NCBI RefSeq assembly: GCF_900100365.1
Contig: NZ_FNKU01000001.1
Location: 1,984,001-2,048,000, forward strand
Direction of reading: 5' to 3'
Length of the DNA: 64,000 bases
From: Pseudomonas cannabina
Lineage (GTDB): Bacteria > Pseudomonadota > Gammaproteobacteria > Pseudomonadales > Pseudomonadaceae
Shown: piece by piece, positions 28,682 through 37,333 of the stretch
Layout: the number at the start of each line of letters is the position of its first letter
Position numbering within the stretch: position 1 is the first letter of the stretch
Translations under genes and position numbers: made by a program
The notes under the pieces: model-generated
What the model saw: only the letters and a program-made list of their open reading frames with translations
Told to the model about the DNA's origin: nothing
The model's database searches: none

Positions 28682-29521
28682 TCACTCGAACGGCTCTTCG
28701 CCTTGCAACTTGGTGCGATGCATCATCCGCCCGCATGCCGGATCGTAAGCTTCCGCGCGGTGCAGGGTGCCCGTGTTGTCCCAGATCACCAGATCACCGA
28801 CCTGCCATTCATGGCTGTAACTGAACGCCTCAGCCGTGGCCCATTCGCGCAAGCCCACCAGAATCTGCGCACTTTGCTCCAGGCTGACACCCAGCACCTG
28901 CTGTGCGGTACAGCCCAGAATCAGCGATTTGCGACCGGAGCGATGTTTCCACACCAACGGCAGCTCCTTCTCGCCAATGGCCTGCATGGCAGTGAGCATC
29001 GCGAGGCTGGGCTCGGGATTGTAATAGAGTAACGATGCCCAGGGTGCATGAATGACCCGGAGGTATTCGTAACGTTGTTTGTCAGCGCTCGACAGGCCTT
29101 CGTAAGCGGCGTAGGTGTTGCAGAACCCCGTATTCCCGCCCCAGGTCGCTGTCGCCTTGCAGGACAACAGCGACGCCAGAATCGGCGTATCGCTGCTGGT
29201 GCCGTCGATATGCCAGTAAAGCGAACCCTTGAGAAATTCCGCGCCCGCCGGATTTTCTTTCGCATCCAGAGTGATTTTGGTGATGTTTTGCCCGTCACTT
29301 GCTTCCGGGGCAAAGGTGCCAAGCGTGCGAGTGAAGGCGATCTGCTCAGCGTCTGTGAAGTGAATCTGCGGAAACACCAGCACACCCCGCTGCTCCAGCA
29401 ATTCACGAATTTCCCCGGCGTATTCACCTGACAGCAACGCCTGCTTGCCGGCGAAGATGCGCGTGCCGATGCCTGGCTTGATGGGTTCCTGAAATGATCG
29501 AGTATTCGAAGTGGCTAACAT
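28682..29521 (-). CDS. TauD/TfdA-family 2-oxoglutarate dioxygenase
   Basis: A 279-residue Fe(II)/2-oxoglutarate dioxygenase. The iron ligands are in YWHIDGTSS (His-x-Asp) and a distal His in the C-terminal HRAEAYDP/GRMMHRT block, with the 2-oxoglutarate-binding Arg there. I took the start at 29521, which begins normal family sequence; the longer frame crosses the divergent promoter. Family members oxidise sulfonates, sulfate esters, herbicides or amino-acid derivatives. The substrate here is unknown. A large palindrome lies just upstream. Confidence 0.87.
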   Translation of the reverse strand: MLATSNTRSFQEPIKPGIGTRIFAGKQALLSGEYAGEIRELLEQRGVLVFPQIHFTDAEQIAFTRTLGTFAPEASDGQNITKITLDAKENPAGAEFLKGSLYWHIDGTSSDTPILASLLSCKATATWGGNTGFCNTYAAYEGLSSADKQRYEYLRVIHAPWASLLYYNPEPSLAMLTAMQAIGEKELPLVWKHRSGRKSLILGCTAQQVLGVSLEQSAQILVGLREWATAEAFSYSHEWQVGDLVIWDNTGTLHRAEAYDPACGRMMHRTKLQGEEPFE

Positions 29522-29533
29522 GATGCGACCCCC

Positions 29534-29565
29534 TTCATAAGTGAACACAACGGTACACTTATGAA
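29534..29565. promoter_or_regulatory. 10-bp inverted repeat in the dioxygenase promoter
   Basis: TTCATAAGTG and CACTTATGAA form perfect arms with a 12-base spacer, 13 bases upstream of the dioxygenase start and in the gap shared with the divergent acetyltransferase. A dimeric repressor operator is the simplest reading. Confidence 0.6.
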
Positions 29566-29659
29566 AGATCGCGCGCAACATCTTATTGCGCATGCTGGCC
29601 GTAACCAATGCTTGAGCTTTAAACTCCTCAGCCCGTTTCAATTCAAGGAATGAATCCAC

Positions 29660-30163
29660 GTGCACATGCCCGCGCCGCAAGTCCTCATCCAGCGCCTGAC
29701 CGACGCCAATCTGGAAGGTGTGACCGCCTTGTACAACCAGCCGGCTGTCTGTCGCCAAGTACTGCAGATGCCCTACCAGTCAATTGATGTGTGGCGCAAA
29801 AGGCTGGCGGACAGCACTGATCGCCATCTGAAACTGGTCGCTCTGAATGGCGGCGAAGTGATCGGCAACATAGGCCTTGAGCAGTACGCACGCAGCCGAC
29901 AGAGCCATGTGGGCTCGATCGGCATGGGCGTCGCGTCAGCCTGGCACGGCAAGGGCATTGGCTCAATGTTGCTGGCAGCGGCGCTGGATGTGGCGGACAA
30001 CTGGATGAATCTGCATCGCGTTGAGCTCACGGTGTATGCCGACAACGAAGCCGCGCAAGGTCTCTATCGCAAGTTTGGTTTCGAAGTCGAGGGTCGCCTG
30101 CGCGACTACGCCGTACGCGATGGTGTGTTCGTCGATGCCTTGAGCATGGCACGACTGAGATAA
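29660..30163 (+). CDS. GNAT-family N-acetyltransferase
   Basis: A 167-residue acetyltransferase. It has the acetyl-CoA-binding motif A (SIGMGVASAWHGKGIGSMLL) and the late VYADNEAAQGLYRKFGFEVEGRLRDYAVRDG, typical of YhhY/RimJ-type amine acetyltransferases. A GTG at 29660 has an AAGGAA site at good spacing; an ATG six bases later is an alternative start. Substrate unknown. Confidence 0.88.
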   Translation: MHMPAPQVLIQRLTDANLEGVTALYNQPAVCRQVLQMPYQSIDVWRKRLADSTDRHLKLVALNGGEVIGNIGLEQYARSRQSHVGSIGMGVASAWHGKGIGSMLLAAALDVADNWMNLHRVELTVYADNEAAQGLYRKFGFEVEGRLRDYAVRDGVFVDALSMARLR

Positions 30164-30216
30164 GCCTGCGCTCGACTGCGCTTGAACCACGACTGAAAGC
30201 GTGCAAGGATCAGCCC

Positions 30217-30309
30217 ATGAACCAGATTCCTCGAAGCAATCGACATCACCCTCACGGCCCCTTTCCAAGGTGCTGCGGTTGCTTGTGCTCATCGATTGAT
30301 CAGACTTAG
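30217..30309 (+). CDS. 30-residue His/Cys-rich ORF, possible leader peptide
   Basis: An ATG with an AAGGA site opens a 30-codon ORF, MNQIPRSNRHHPHG followed by PFPRCCGCLCSSIDQT. Three His codons fall within four positions and four Cys codons within six. It is followed 32 bases later by the left arm of an intrinsic terminator and then, before IS insertion, by a histidyl-tRNA-synthetase-like gene. That is the arrangement of an attenuation leader. GGCCCCTT just after the His codons could pair with the terminator's left arm, with one mismatch. Coding status is unproven. Confidence 0.3.
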   Translation: MNQIPRSNRHHPHGPFPRCCGCLCSSIDQT

Positions 30310-30341
30310 ATCCATGTTCTGACCCATCAGTGAAACAGACC

Positions 30342-30352
30342 AAGGCGCCTCA
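30342..30352 (+). terminator. left half of an intrinsic terminator split by an IS
   Basis: AAGGCGCC-TCA here and GGCGCC plus a T-run at 31960-31971 rejoin to a perfect 8-bp stem with a 3-base loop and T-tail once the IS and one CTCA duplicate are removed. The terminator originally separated the acetyltransferase/short ORF from the histidyl-tRNA-synthetase-like gene. Confidence 0.75.
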
Positions 30353-30390
30353 CAGACTGTGTGAAAACACACTGATGAAGGCCCAAGCAA

Positions 30391-30420
30391 ACGCCCCGAC
30401 TTGTTCGGGGCGTTTTTTTT
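30391..30420. terminator. intrinsic terminator inside the IS
   Basis: ACGCCCCGA-CTTGT-TCGGGGCGT followed by eight Ts on the plus strand. It blocks plus-strand read-through into the element and also lies just beyond the minus-strand transposase stop. Confidence 0.85.
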
Positions 30421-30450
30421 GTATTGGCAGCAGACGAAAAAAATGTCCGC

Positions 30451-31875
30451 TCAGCCCATCAAAGCCATCAGATGGCGCACACCGAGCACTTTAATCGCTC
30501 GTTTCAGGTTATAGGCATTCACCGCCAAGGCCATTTCAGCTTTTGTACCCTCCAGTTGTCGCAGCAAGAAACGGCCATTACCAAATAGCCATTGCTTGAG
30601 GTTGCCGAAGGGGTGCTCAACGATGGATCTTCGGTTGGCCATCATCTCAGGATGCGCCTGCATTCTTTGCTCCATCCGCTCGAAAGCCTCTTCATGGGCA
30701 TGTCGTGAGACATAACGGCGCCGGGCTCGAGTGCATTGCGTTTTCAGCGCGCAGTTGGCGCAGTCATCGACCTCAGCCTGATAGATCCGATCACCTTTGT
30801 TGTGCTGTTTTAGCGTTAACCATTTGCCTGCCGGACACTGGAAACGATCGTGTCCGGTCTCATAGATAAAGTCTTTTCGCTCAAAGAGCTGCTCTTCCTG
30901 ACTGCCAGGGTTTTTCGAACGATTGGGCGGTACATAGGCCGTAATCGAAGCATCCTCGCAGGCCTGAAACTGCTTGCCATTGGAGTAGCCGGCATCGGCA
31001 GTGACCGTCAGATCATCTTGCTGTAACTCTGCTTTGGCGGCCTTGGCCATCGGCTCCAGTTGCTTTCGGTCATCGCCATCTTGGGTGACCTCATGATGCA
31101 AAATCAGGCAATGCTCGGCGTCCACGACGGTTTGCACGTTGTAGGCCACACGTGGCCCTTTGGCCGTGCGCATCATTCGGGCATCGCTTTCATGGGTGTT
31201 GAACTGCTCGATGCCCATCGAACGCATCAGTGCCTGGCAACTCTGATTATCCTGTTGTCGAGCCTCAAGCTGTGCCAGGGCTACCTTGATTGCGCTGCGA
31301 TCAATTGAATCTGTGGTTTCAGCCTTGTCGGCCTCATCCAGCTCGGCCAGATACTGAGCGATGCGCTTATCCAGTTTTTCTTCCTGGCGCTTGAGCTGCT
31401 TCAAATTCACATGACGCCGTGAGGATGCGACCGCCTGAAACTTGCTGCCGTCGATGGCCACCAACTCACCGGCGATCAAGCCTGCCGTGCGACAAAACCG
31501 AACGAAAGCACGGCAGGTCGCGATGAAGGCGGGTTTATTGTTCTTGCGAAAATCGGCGATGGTCTTGAAGTCGGGCTTGAGCCGGTTGATCAGCCACATC
31601 ACTTCGATGTTGCGCTGACACTCGGCTTCAAGACGTCGCGATGAGCGAATCCGCTGAAAATAGCCGTAGAGGTAGAGTTTTAGCTGATCGGCGGGATCAT
31701 AAGCAGGGCGCCCCGTGCTTTTTGGAATCGCTTTATCGAAGCCCAGTTGCACCAGATCGAGCCTGGCAACGTACAGGTCAATGACACGAACGAGGTGATC
31801 CTCGGGGATCAACTCTTCCAGCGAGACCGGGAATAGGCTGGTCTGGCTGCGGGACTCACCTTGGATGTAGGCCAT
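30451..31875 (-). CDS. IS1182-family transposase
   Basis: A 474-residue DDE transposase of the IS1182 group: an N-terminal DUF772-type domain (PEDHLVRVIDLYV, GRPAYDPADQLKLYLYGY), catalytic-site strings ELVAIDGSKFQA, TVTADAGYSNGKQF and SIVEHPFGNLKQWLF, and a Cys-rich segment (CPAGKW, CANCALKTQC). The preferred start is 31875 (MAYIQGES); 12 more residues are possible upstream. It is uninterrupted and probably functional. Confidence 0.9.
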   Translation of the reverse strand: MAYIQGESRSQTSLFPVSLEELIPEDHLVRVIDLYVARLDLVQLGFDKAIPKSTGRPAYDPADQLKLYLYGYFQRIRSSRRLEAECQRNIEVMWLINRLKPDFKTIADFRKNNKPAFIATCRAFVRFCRTAGLIAGELVAIDGSKFQAVASSRRHVNLKQLKRQEEKLDKRIAQYLAELDEADKAETTDSIDRSAIKVALAQLEARQQDNQSCQALMRSMGIEQFNTHESDARMMRTAKGPRVAYNVQTVVDAEHCLILHHEVTQDGDDRKQLEPMAKAAKAELQQDDLTVTADAGYSNGKQFQACEDASITAYVPPNRSKNPGSQEEQLFERKDFIYETGHDRFQCPAGKWLTLKQHNKGDRIYQAEVDDCANCALKTQCTRARRRYVSRHAHEEAFERMEQRMQAHPEMMANRRSIVEHPFGNLKQWLFGNGRFLLRQLEGTKAEMALAVNAYNLKRAIKVLGVRHLMALMG

Positions 31876-32035
31876 AACGAAAAATGCTCTGTATCTTTCG
31901 ATACGGAGCATTTTCTTTGAGCGCTGCGCAGATTGCTAGGTTTTCACACAGTCTGCTCAGGCGCCTTTTTTATTGCCTGTAGATTTGTCACCTGAAAACC
32001 GATTCATCACCTTAAAAACAACGGAGATCACCCTT

Positions 32036-32669
32036 ATGACCATGTTACGTGGAACCCGTATCGTGACCGGACCAGAAGCCGCCATCCTGCGTGAAACGGA
32101 AAATCGTTTCCGGAGCTGCCTTCATCGAAGCGGGTGCTGAAGAAGCCATCGTCCCGGCATTGTGGGGCCAGGACACCTTTATCGAAAAAGCCGGCGGCAG
32201 TGAAATCATCGGTCAGATGTGGGCCTTCAATGATAAGGCCGGGCGCGCCTGCTGCCTGATCCCGGAGGCGACTGCGCTGTTTCAGGAGCGCAGCGAAATA
32301 CTTCTGAATGGACGCAGCGAAGCGCTGTTTTTCTATGTAGCACGCTGTTACCGCTACGAACGACCGCAGGCCGGGCGTTATCGGGAATTCACTCAGCTGG
32401 GACTGGAAATTCTTGGCCCGTTACCGCAACAGGCATTGCAGCGCAGTCAGGCGATCTGCACGGGTTTTCTCGACTCGCTGGGGCTGGATTACGAACTGAA
32501 TGTCGCCGTCAAACGCGGCCTGAGTTACTACTTGGAAGGCAACGGTTTCGAGATGCGCTGTCCGGGCCTGGGTGCGCAGCAGCAAGTGGTCGGTGGCGGC
32601 GCCTATCGTGAAGGGGCCGGGTTCGGCGTCGGACTTGAGCGGCTGGTGCTGGCGCTTGGGCTTGATTGA
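32036..32669 (+). pseudogene. mini histidyl-tRNA-synthetase-like gene, frameshifted
   Basis: The gene opens at 32036 (MTMLRGTRIVTGPEAAILRE, behind an ACGGAG site) and continues in another frame from about 32114 (AAFIEAGAEEAIVPALWGQ) to 32669. The two parts join into one class II synthetase core of about 211 residues. Motif 2 is CYRYERPQAGRYREFTQ and motif 3 is GAGFGVGLERLVLAL. It lacks the anticodon-binding domain and the insertion domain, so it resembles HisZ-type or stand-alone catalytic-domain paralogues rather than HisRS itself. The shift requires removal of one base near 32111-32115. Either a real pseudogene or a sequencing error; the IS insertion just upstream supports decay. Confidence 0.7.
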
Positions 32670-32683
32670 CGTGACCTGATAGC

Positions 32684-32705
32684 AGCGCCTTTGTCCGGGG
32701 GCGCT
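32684..32705. terminator. weak stem-loop after the synthetase-like gene
   Basis: AGCGCC and GGCGCT form a 6-bp stem followed by TTCCT. It lies between convergent stops. Confidence 0.35.
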
Positions 32706-32708
32706 TTC

Positions 32709-33626
32709 CTAGTGAACGTCGAACCAGCGAGGATGAAGTTGCGGGAAATGTGCCCGCAGCCACTCGACAAATGCCTGCAGTTGCGGCGCAAGATGAGTCC
32801 GGCTCGGATACAGCACAGAGACCGGACGCGGTAACGGGCGAAACGCCTCAAGGACTTCAACCAGCTCCCCGCTGGCCAGAAATGACTCAACGGTAATGCC
32901 TGGCGCTTGCAGAATTCCGAAACCGGCGAGCCCGCACTGCACGTAGGCATTGGACTCGTTGACGGTAATTCCTCCGCGCGCAGGGTACGGCAGATCCTCG
33001 CCGTTCAATGAAAAGTGCCAGGGCAAAGGCCGATGGTTGTGACCGGACAGAAAGCTCACCCCGCAATGACGTTTCAGATCGTCCAGCGTTTGCGGTGTCC
33101 CGAAGGCATGCAAATAGGAAGGTGCGGCACAGGTCACCATTGTGGCCTTGCCGATTTTTCTGACCACCAGACTCGAATCAGGCAGCTCGCCAATGCGCAA
33201 CGCGCAATCAATGCCCTCCGCCACCAGATCCACGGTCCGGTCGGTAACACCCAGCACGACTTCAATATCCGGAAAAGCCTGGGTAAAGCTCCTCAGCGTT
33301 TCCATGAAACTGCGCTGGCTGAACGCTGCCGGAATATCGATTCGCAGCCGCCCACGCAGCGCCGAACCGTTTCGATCAAACATCGACGTGGTTTCAGCGA
33401 GATCCGCCAGATTGCCTTTCACGCGCTCATAGAAACGCTGACCTTCGGCGGTGAGCTTCACGCTGCGGGTTGTGCGCTGGAACAGCCGGACGTCCAGCGA
33501 TGCTTCAAGATCCTGAATGGTCCGCGTCAGGTGCGGCCGACCGACCTGCATGGCCTCGGCCACTTTGGTAAAACTGCCCAGTTCAGCGAGTTTTACAAAC
33601 ACCTGCATCGACTGTAAAAGGTCCAT
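32709..33626 (-). CDS. LysR-family transcriptional regulator
   Basis: A 305-residue LTTR with N-terminal winged helix (MDLLQSMQVFVKLAELGSFT, LEASLDVRLFQRTTRSVKLT) and an effector domain (GRLRIDIPAAFSQRSFMETL). The start at 33626 follows GGGGAGA. It is divergent from the dehydrogenase gene, with a 155-base gap, and is its likely regulator. Confidence 0.92.
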   Translation of the reverse strand: MDLLQSMQVFVKLAELGSFTKVAEAMQVGRPHLTRTIQDLEASLDVRLFQRTTRSVKLTAEGQRFYERVKGNLADLAETTSMFDRNGSALRGRLRIDIPAAFSQRSFMETLRSFTQAFPDIEVVLGVTDRTVDLVAEGIDCALRIGELPDSSLVVRKIGKATMVTCAAPSYLHAFGTPQTLDDLKRHCGVSFLSGHNHRPLPWHFSLNGEDLPYPARGGITVNESNAYVQCGLAGFGILQAPGITVESFLASGELVEVLEAFRPLPRPVSVLYPSRTHLAPQLQAFVEWLRAHFPQLHPRWFDVH

Positions 33627-33781
33627 CTGGCCATCTCCCCTGAAGATCCGCCGCACGATTGTTGCGTTGCAGGATAACAATCCTGTCGATTTTCGCGCAT
33701 TTATCTGCAACAGCGTTTTACCGACAATGCCCCCAGCGCCCACACCTCTGTGTGCACCCTATGATCGCTGGAGGCTTCAAA

Positions 33782-34798
33782 ATGAAAGCATGGCTGTTAA
33801 ACGACTTCGGGCTCGACAACCTGGTGCTGGGAGAAACCGATACGCCGGTTCCCAAAGCCCGAGAACTGCTGGTCAAAGTCGGCGCGGTGTCGCTCAACTT
33901 TCGCGACAAAGCCATTGTCGACGGTATCTACGAGCCGCATCGGGTGCCGAAGCCTCTTATCCCGGTGAGCGATGCTGCAGGCACTGTCGTCGCTGTCGGC
34001 GAAGGGGTCAGCCGTTTCGCGGTAGGTGATCGTGTCAATTCGCACCTCTATTCGCGCTGGCTGGACGGCCCGCCAGGCCCGGACGAACCCGACTACTGCT
34101 TTGGCTCGCCTTTGCCGGGCGGGCTGGCCGAATACATGATCATCCACGAACAAAGCGCGGTGCGCGCACCGGATGCCATGTCGGACGAAGAGGCCGCCAC
34201 ATTGCCGATTGCCGCCCTGACCGCCTGGTACGCACTGGTCGATTTCGGCCAGATCGAGGCCGGGCAAACCGTTCTGGTGCAGGGCTCGGGCGGCGTGTCG
34301 ATCTTCGCCGCGCAGATTGCAACGGCGCTCGGCGCGAAAGTCATCGCCACCTCCAGCAAAGACGAAAATCTGCAACGAGTGAAAGCGCTGGGTGCCGTGG
34401 CCGGGGTCAACTATCGAACCCACCCCGAGTGGGCAGATGAGGTATTGAAACTCACTGACGGCAAGGGCGTCGACCTGCTGCTGGACGTGGCGGGTGGCGA
34501 CGGCATCAACCAATCGATTGCCGCCACCAAAGCCGGAGGACGCATCGCGCAGATCGGTTTTCTGACCGGCCAGACTTCGGCGCTGAACCTAATGCCGATG
34601 ATCTTCCGCCAGACCACCTTTCGTGGCATTGCCGTAGCACCCCGCTCGTCATTCGACCGGATGAACACATTCCTCAACGAACACAGGATTCGCCCGGTCA
34701 TCGATCACGTCTACCCTTTCGAACAGGCGCGTGAGGCCTATGAACACCTCGCCAGAGGTGCGTTCGGCAAAGTAGTGATCAAGGTCGGTCAGGCCTGA
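33782..34798 (+). CDS. zinc-type medium-chain alcohol dehydrogenase/quinone reductase family protein
   Basis: A 338-residue MDR-superfamily oxidoreductase. The N-terminal GroES-like domain includes SLNFRDKAIVDG, and the nucleotide-binding motif is VLVQGSGGVSIFAAQIA, followed by the C-terminal half typical of NAD(P)-dependent alcohol dehydrogenases. Classic catalytic-zinc Cys/His ligands are not obvious, so a zinc-free reductase is likely. The start at 33782 has a GGAGG site. Divergent from a LysR regulator. Confidence 0.88.
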   Translation: MKAWLLNDFGLDNLVLGETDTPVPKARELLVKVGAVSLNFRDKAIVDGIYEPHRVPKPLIPVSDAAGTVVAVGEGVSRFAVGDRVNSHLYSRWLDGPPGPDEPDYCFGSPLPGGLAEYMIIHEQSAVRAPDAMSDEEAATLPIAALTAWYALVDFGQIEAGQTVLVQGSGGVSIFAAQIATALGAKVIATSSKDENLQRVKALGAVAGVNYRTHPEWADEVLKLTDGKGVDLLLDVAGGDGINQSIAATKAGGRIAQIGFLTGQTSALNLMPMIFRQTTFRGIAVAPRSSFDRMNTFLNEHRIRPVIDHVYPFEQAREAYEHLARGAFGKVVIKVGQA

Positions 34799-34899
34799 TC
34801 CGAGTGGATCGAAACGGGCTACCGCCAATGGCTTCAAGCAGGCTGGGCGCGCACAACGGGTTACACTGCGCGTCCACCCTGCCCTTACCGAGAATCTGC

Positions 34900-35358
34900 A
34901 TGAAAGTTGGCGTGATTTCCGACACCCATGGACTGCTCCGTCCTGAAGCCGTTGCTGCGCTTGAAGGCTGCGAAGCCATCATCCATCCCGGCGATATCGG
35001 CAGTCAGGATATTGTCGAGCAACTCAGCGCCATCGCCCCACTGCACATCGTGCGTGGCAACAACGACATGGCCGCAGCCTGGGCAACGACCATCGCCGAT
35101 CACCTGCGCTTCGCCATCGAAGGCTGGCACATCCTGCTGGTCCACGACATCGCCGATGTTCCGGCGTTGCTGGATGACCGTGTGAAACTGGTCATCACCG
35201 GGCACTCGCATAAACCCCGCATCGAATGGCGCGGGGACACGCTGTATCTGAACCCGGGCAGTGCCGGCAGAAGACGCTTCAAACTGCCGGTGACGCTGGC
35301 GCTGCTTGAAATGAGTGCGGATTCGATGGAGCCAAGTCTCGTCAGGCTGGTCGACTGA
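34900..35358 (+). CDS. YfcE/MJ0936-family metallophosphoesterase
   Basis: A 152-residue phosphodiesterase with the complete metal-binding set: SDTHG (Asp8, His10), HPGDIG, GNND, VHDI and GHSHKP. Such enzymes hydrolyse cyclic or small phosphodiesters. The start at 34900 opens exactly at the first beta strand (MKVGVISDTHG). No obvious operon partner; it ends six bases from the convergent polygalacturonase stop. Confidence 0.92.
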   Translation: MKVGVISDTHGLLRPEAVAALEGCEAIIHPGDIGSQDIVEQLSAIAPLHIVRGNNDMAAAWATTIADHLRFAIEGWHILLVHDIADVPALLDDRVKLVITGHSHKPRIEWRGDTLYLNPGSAGRRRFKLPVTLALLEMSADSMEPSLVRLVD

Positions 35359-35364
35359 CGCTTG

Positions 35365-36981
35365 CTAGAACGGGGCGCCAGGCAGGACCGTCCTCAAAGG
35401 CACAAATGCTGCCGTGCAGTCGACCGGTGTGCCCTCGCCTGGAGTACCGGACACCGTGACGTCATCTTTTATCGAAGGCACTAATTTGTTGGCAAAACTG
35501 ACCGGTCCTGGTCCCAGTATGAAGTGGGTGGCAGTCAGCGCTGTGAAGCCGGGTTGAGTGCCGTCGAAGACAACATTATCCAGCGTGATGGCAATCGGTC
35601 GTTTCTGACCGTTATCGTCGTAGCCGGCAAACGTCATCTTGCCGCCACCGAATCGTGGGCTGTTCAGGTAATGAAAGCCCTTCACCGTGATGCCGCTGAA
35701 ATCAGGGTACGACGTGCCACTGGTGTTACCGTAATTGGTGTTGAACACCATCGGAAACTTGACGTTGCGCATGCACACATTCTCGTAGCTGATGCCGTCT
35801 ACCGTCCCACCGTTTTTTGCCCCCGACTTGATTCTGAGTCCAATGCCGTCCTGGCTGTCTCCACCGTCGGCGCTCAAATCCACAACGCTGACATTGTGTA
35901 CGCCGCCATTGGTTTCACTGCCAATGGACAGGCCGTGACCGTAATAAAAATGATTGTGTGCAAACATCAGATCACGGCTGCCAGACGTTCTGCTGGACTT
36001 GATCGCGACATTGTCATCGCCCGTGCTGATATAGGAGTAAGCCAGAAGGACCTTGTTTGACTGGCCGGGATCGAAGCCGTCCGTGTTCTTCACGGTTTCC
36101 GGAGTGAAGCAGGTGCCGGGGGTCTTCTGGTCGGGCGTCGAACCGGTCGGGCAGTGGTAACCCTCTACGCTGTAAACCCGGCTGGGGGTCAGAATCTTGA
36201 TTCCCCAGACCGTCACGCCGGTCACGCCGTCAGTCACAATGTTGAAGTCCGGCGCGTTTTGCAGCGTCAGCCCCTGAATAACGAAGTCGGTCCCGCCACT
36301 GACTTGTATTAGGCGCGGCTTTTGCTGATAAATGTTCGACAAGGTCTTCTGGTAAACAAGGTCCCACCAGCTGCGCAGGTTGGCATTTGCACCGGCGGTC
36401 AGCAGGCTGCCGCCCCGTCCATCAATGACGCCTTTGCCAATGACACCGCTGGCGTGGGTGTTTTTTGCCGAAATCAGTGAGCTGCAGGCGTCCTGATTGG
36501 CGACCGTCGTTACGCCGCAAGTGCCCTTGCCGTTGTCGTAGTCCTTGGGGTTGCGTGACGCGAAGAGCGTAACGCCCTCATCGATCCAGAGCGTAACGCC
36601 TGATTTCAACTGCAAAGGACCGCTGAGAAACGCCGAGTTGTTGTCTGCACCTTTGACCAACTGGACAGCTTGCCCCGCTGCGCAGCCATTGATTGCACTC
36701 TGGATTCTGTCCTGGTCAGGCCGAGAGTCGAGCGCTGCGTTGTCAACACTGTCCAGCGAGCCATCCTTGGGAGTCAAGGTGGCGGGTAATTGTTTGCAGA
36801 CTGGCGGGCTGGGCGGCTCGTTTATCGTGCCCCAAGGTGTTACCACGGCAGGATCGCCGGCTGCTTGCGCGGGCAGGATGCCGGTCAACGAAACAGCCAC
36901 GGACGTGGCTATCCACGAGGCCTGCCGAAATGTGCGGGCACCGTTTTTCTGCACGGCCGCGATGAACGATTGCATGCTCAT
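35365..36981 (-). CDS. pehA: secreted polygalacturonase, GH28
   Basis: A 538-residue exo- or endo-polygalacturonase. A signal peptide (QASWIATSVAVSLTGILPAQAAG, cleaved near residue 41) precedes a right-handed beta-helix with all GH28 signature blocks: NTDGFD, TGDDNVAIKS, GHGLSIGSE and GIGLRIKSG, which contain the catalytic aspartates and His. It degrades plant pectin outside the cell, probably via type II secretion. The start at 36981 follows AGGAAA; six bases later a second ATG is possible. Supports a plant-associated host lifestyle. Confidence 0.93.
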   Translation of the reverse strand: MSMQSFIAAVQKNGARTFRQASWIATSVAVSLTGILPAQAAGDPAVVTPWGTINEPPSPPVCKQLPATLTPKDGSLDSVDNAALDSRPDQDRIQSAINGCAAGQAVQLVKGADNNSAFLSGPLQLKSGVTLWIDEGVTLFASRNPKDYDNGKGTCGVTTVANQDACSSLISAKNTHASGVIGKGVIDGRGGSLLTAGANANLRSWWDLVYQKTLSNIYQQKPRLIQVSGGTDFVIQGLTLQNAPDFNIVTDGVTGVTVWGIKILTPSRVYSVEGYHCPTGSTPDQKTPGTCFTPETVKNTDGFDPGQSNKVLLAYSYISTGDDNVAIKSSRTSGSRDLMFAHNHFYYGHGLSIGSETNGGVHNVSVVDLSADGGDSQDGIGLRIKSGAKNGGTVDGISYENVCMRNVKFPMVFNTNYGNTSGTSYPDFSGITVKGFHYLNSPRFGGGKMTFAGYDDNGQKRPIAITLDNVVFDGTQPGFTALTATHFILGPGPVSFANKLVPSIKDDVTVSGTPGEGTPVDCTAAFVPLRTVLPGAPF

Positions 36982-37333
36982 TGAAACTTTTCCTGTTTTA
37001 TCGATTGTCTGGACGCAGAGATGGGGTCGTTCGATTAAGCGGTCTGGCAACCGGGCGCAGCCAATGAGGCGTTTCATGCAGCGTCAGATGGGTATTTTCG
37101 GTGCGAAAGTCGAGTGTTCTAACGAACCCGGCCCCGCACGTTGCGAGGCCAGGCCTTATAGAGCCAAATTCCCAGGCGCTGCATACCGCGCGGTAGCCAT
37201 TTGCCACGCCATGGTATCAACCGCCGCTGGATGAGCTTGGCCAATTTGTCTTAAATTTAATTCATCTTCGTTGAGAGGTTTTACGCCCAAGCCCATGATT
37301 TTTCTGGCCTGTCTCTCATCCCCCCTCCCGCCA
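36982..37333. other. intergenic region between the polygalacturonase and the T6SS
   Basis: 352 bases. It holds the upstream region of the polygalacturonase and one small possible ORF (37156-37296, minus). No clear stem-loop terminator after tssM was seen. Confidence 0.5.
37156..37296 (-). CDS. 46-residue ORF after tssM, doubtful
   Basis: An ATG ORF of 46 codons beginning MGLGVKPLNEDELNLRQIG and ending in a hydrophobic-poor tail. It follows tssM on the same strand, but the ribosome site is weak and no family is recognised. Confidence 0.25.
   Translation of the reverse strand: MGLGVKPLNEDELNLRQIGQAHPAAVDTMAWQMATARYAAPGNLAL

Larger units (their letters stand above)
30353..31955 (-). mobile_element. 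IS1182-type insertion sequence
   Basis: A complete 1603-bp element. Perfect 16-bp terminal inverted repeats, CAGACTGTGTGAAAAC at 30353-30368 and its complement at 31940-31955, flank one transposase gene. A 4-bp target duplication CTCA lies at 30349-30352 and 31956-31959. The element sits in the loop of a terminator hairpin. It carries its own bidirectional terminator near the left end. Confidence 0.88.

Noticed and set aside
30353..31955. IS1182 element as one arm of a composite transposon
   Set aside because: No second copy exists in the window and its own 4-bp target duplication is intact.
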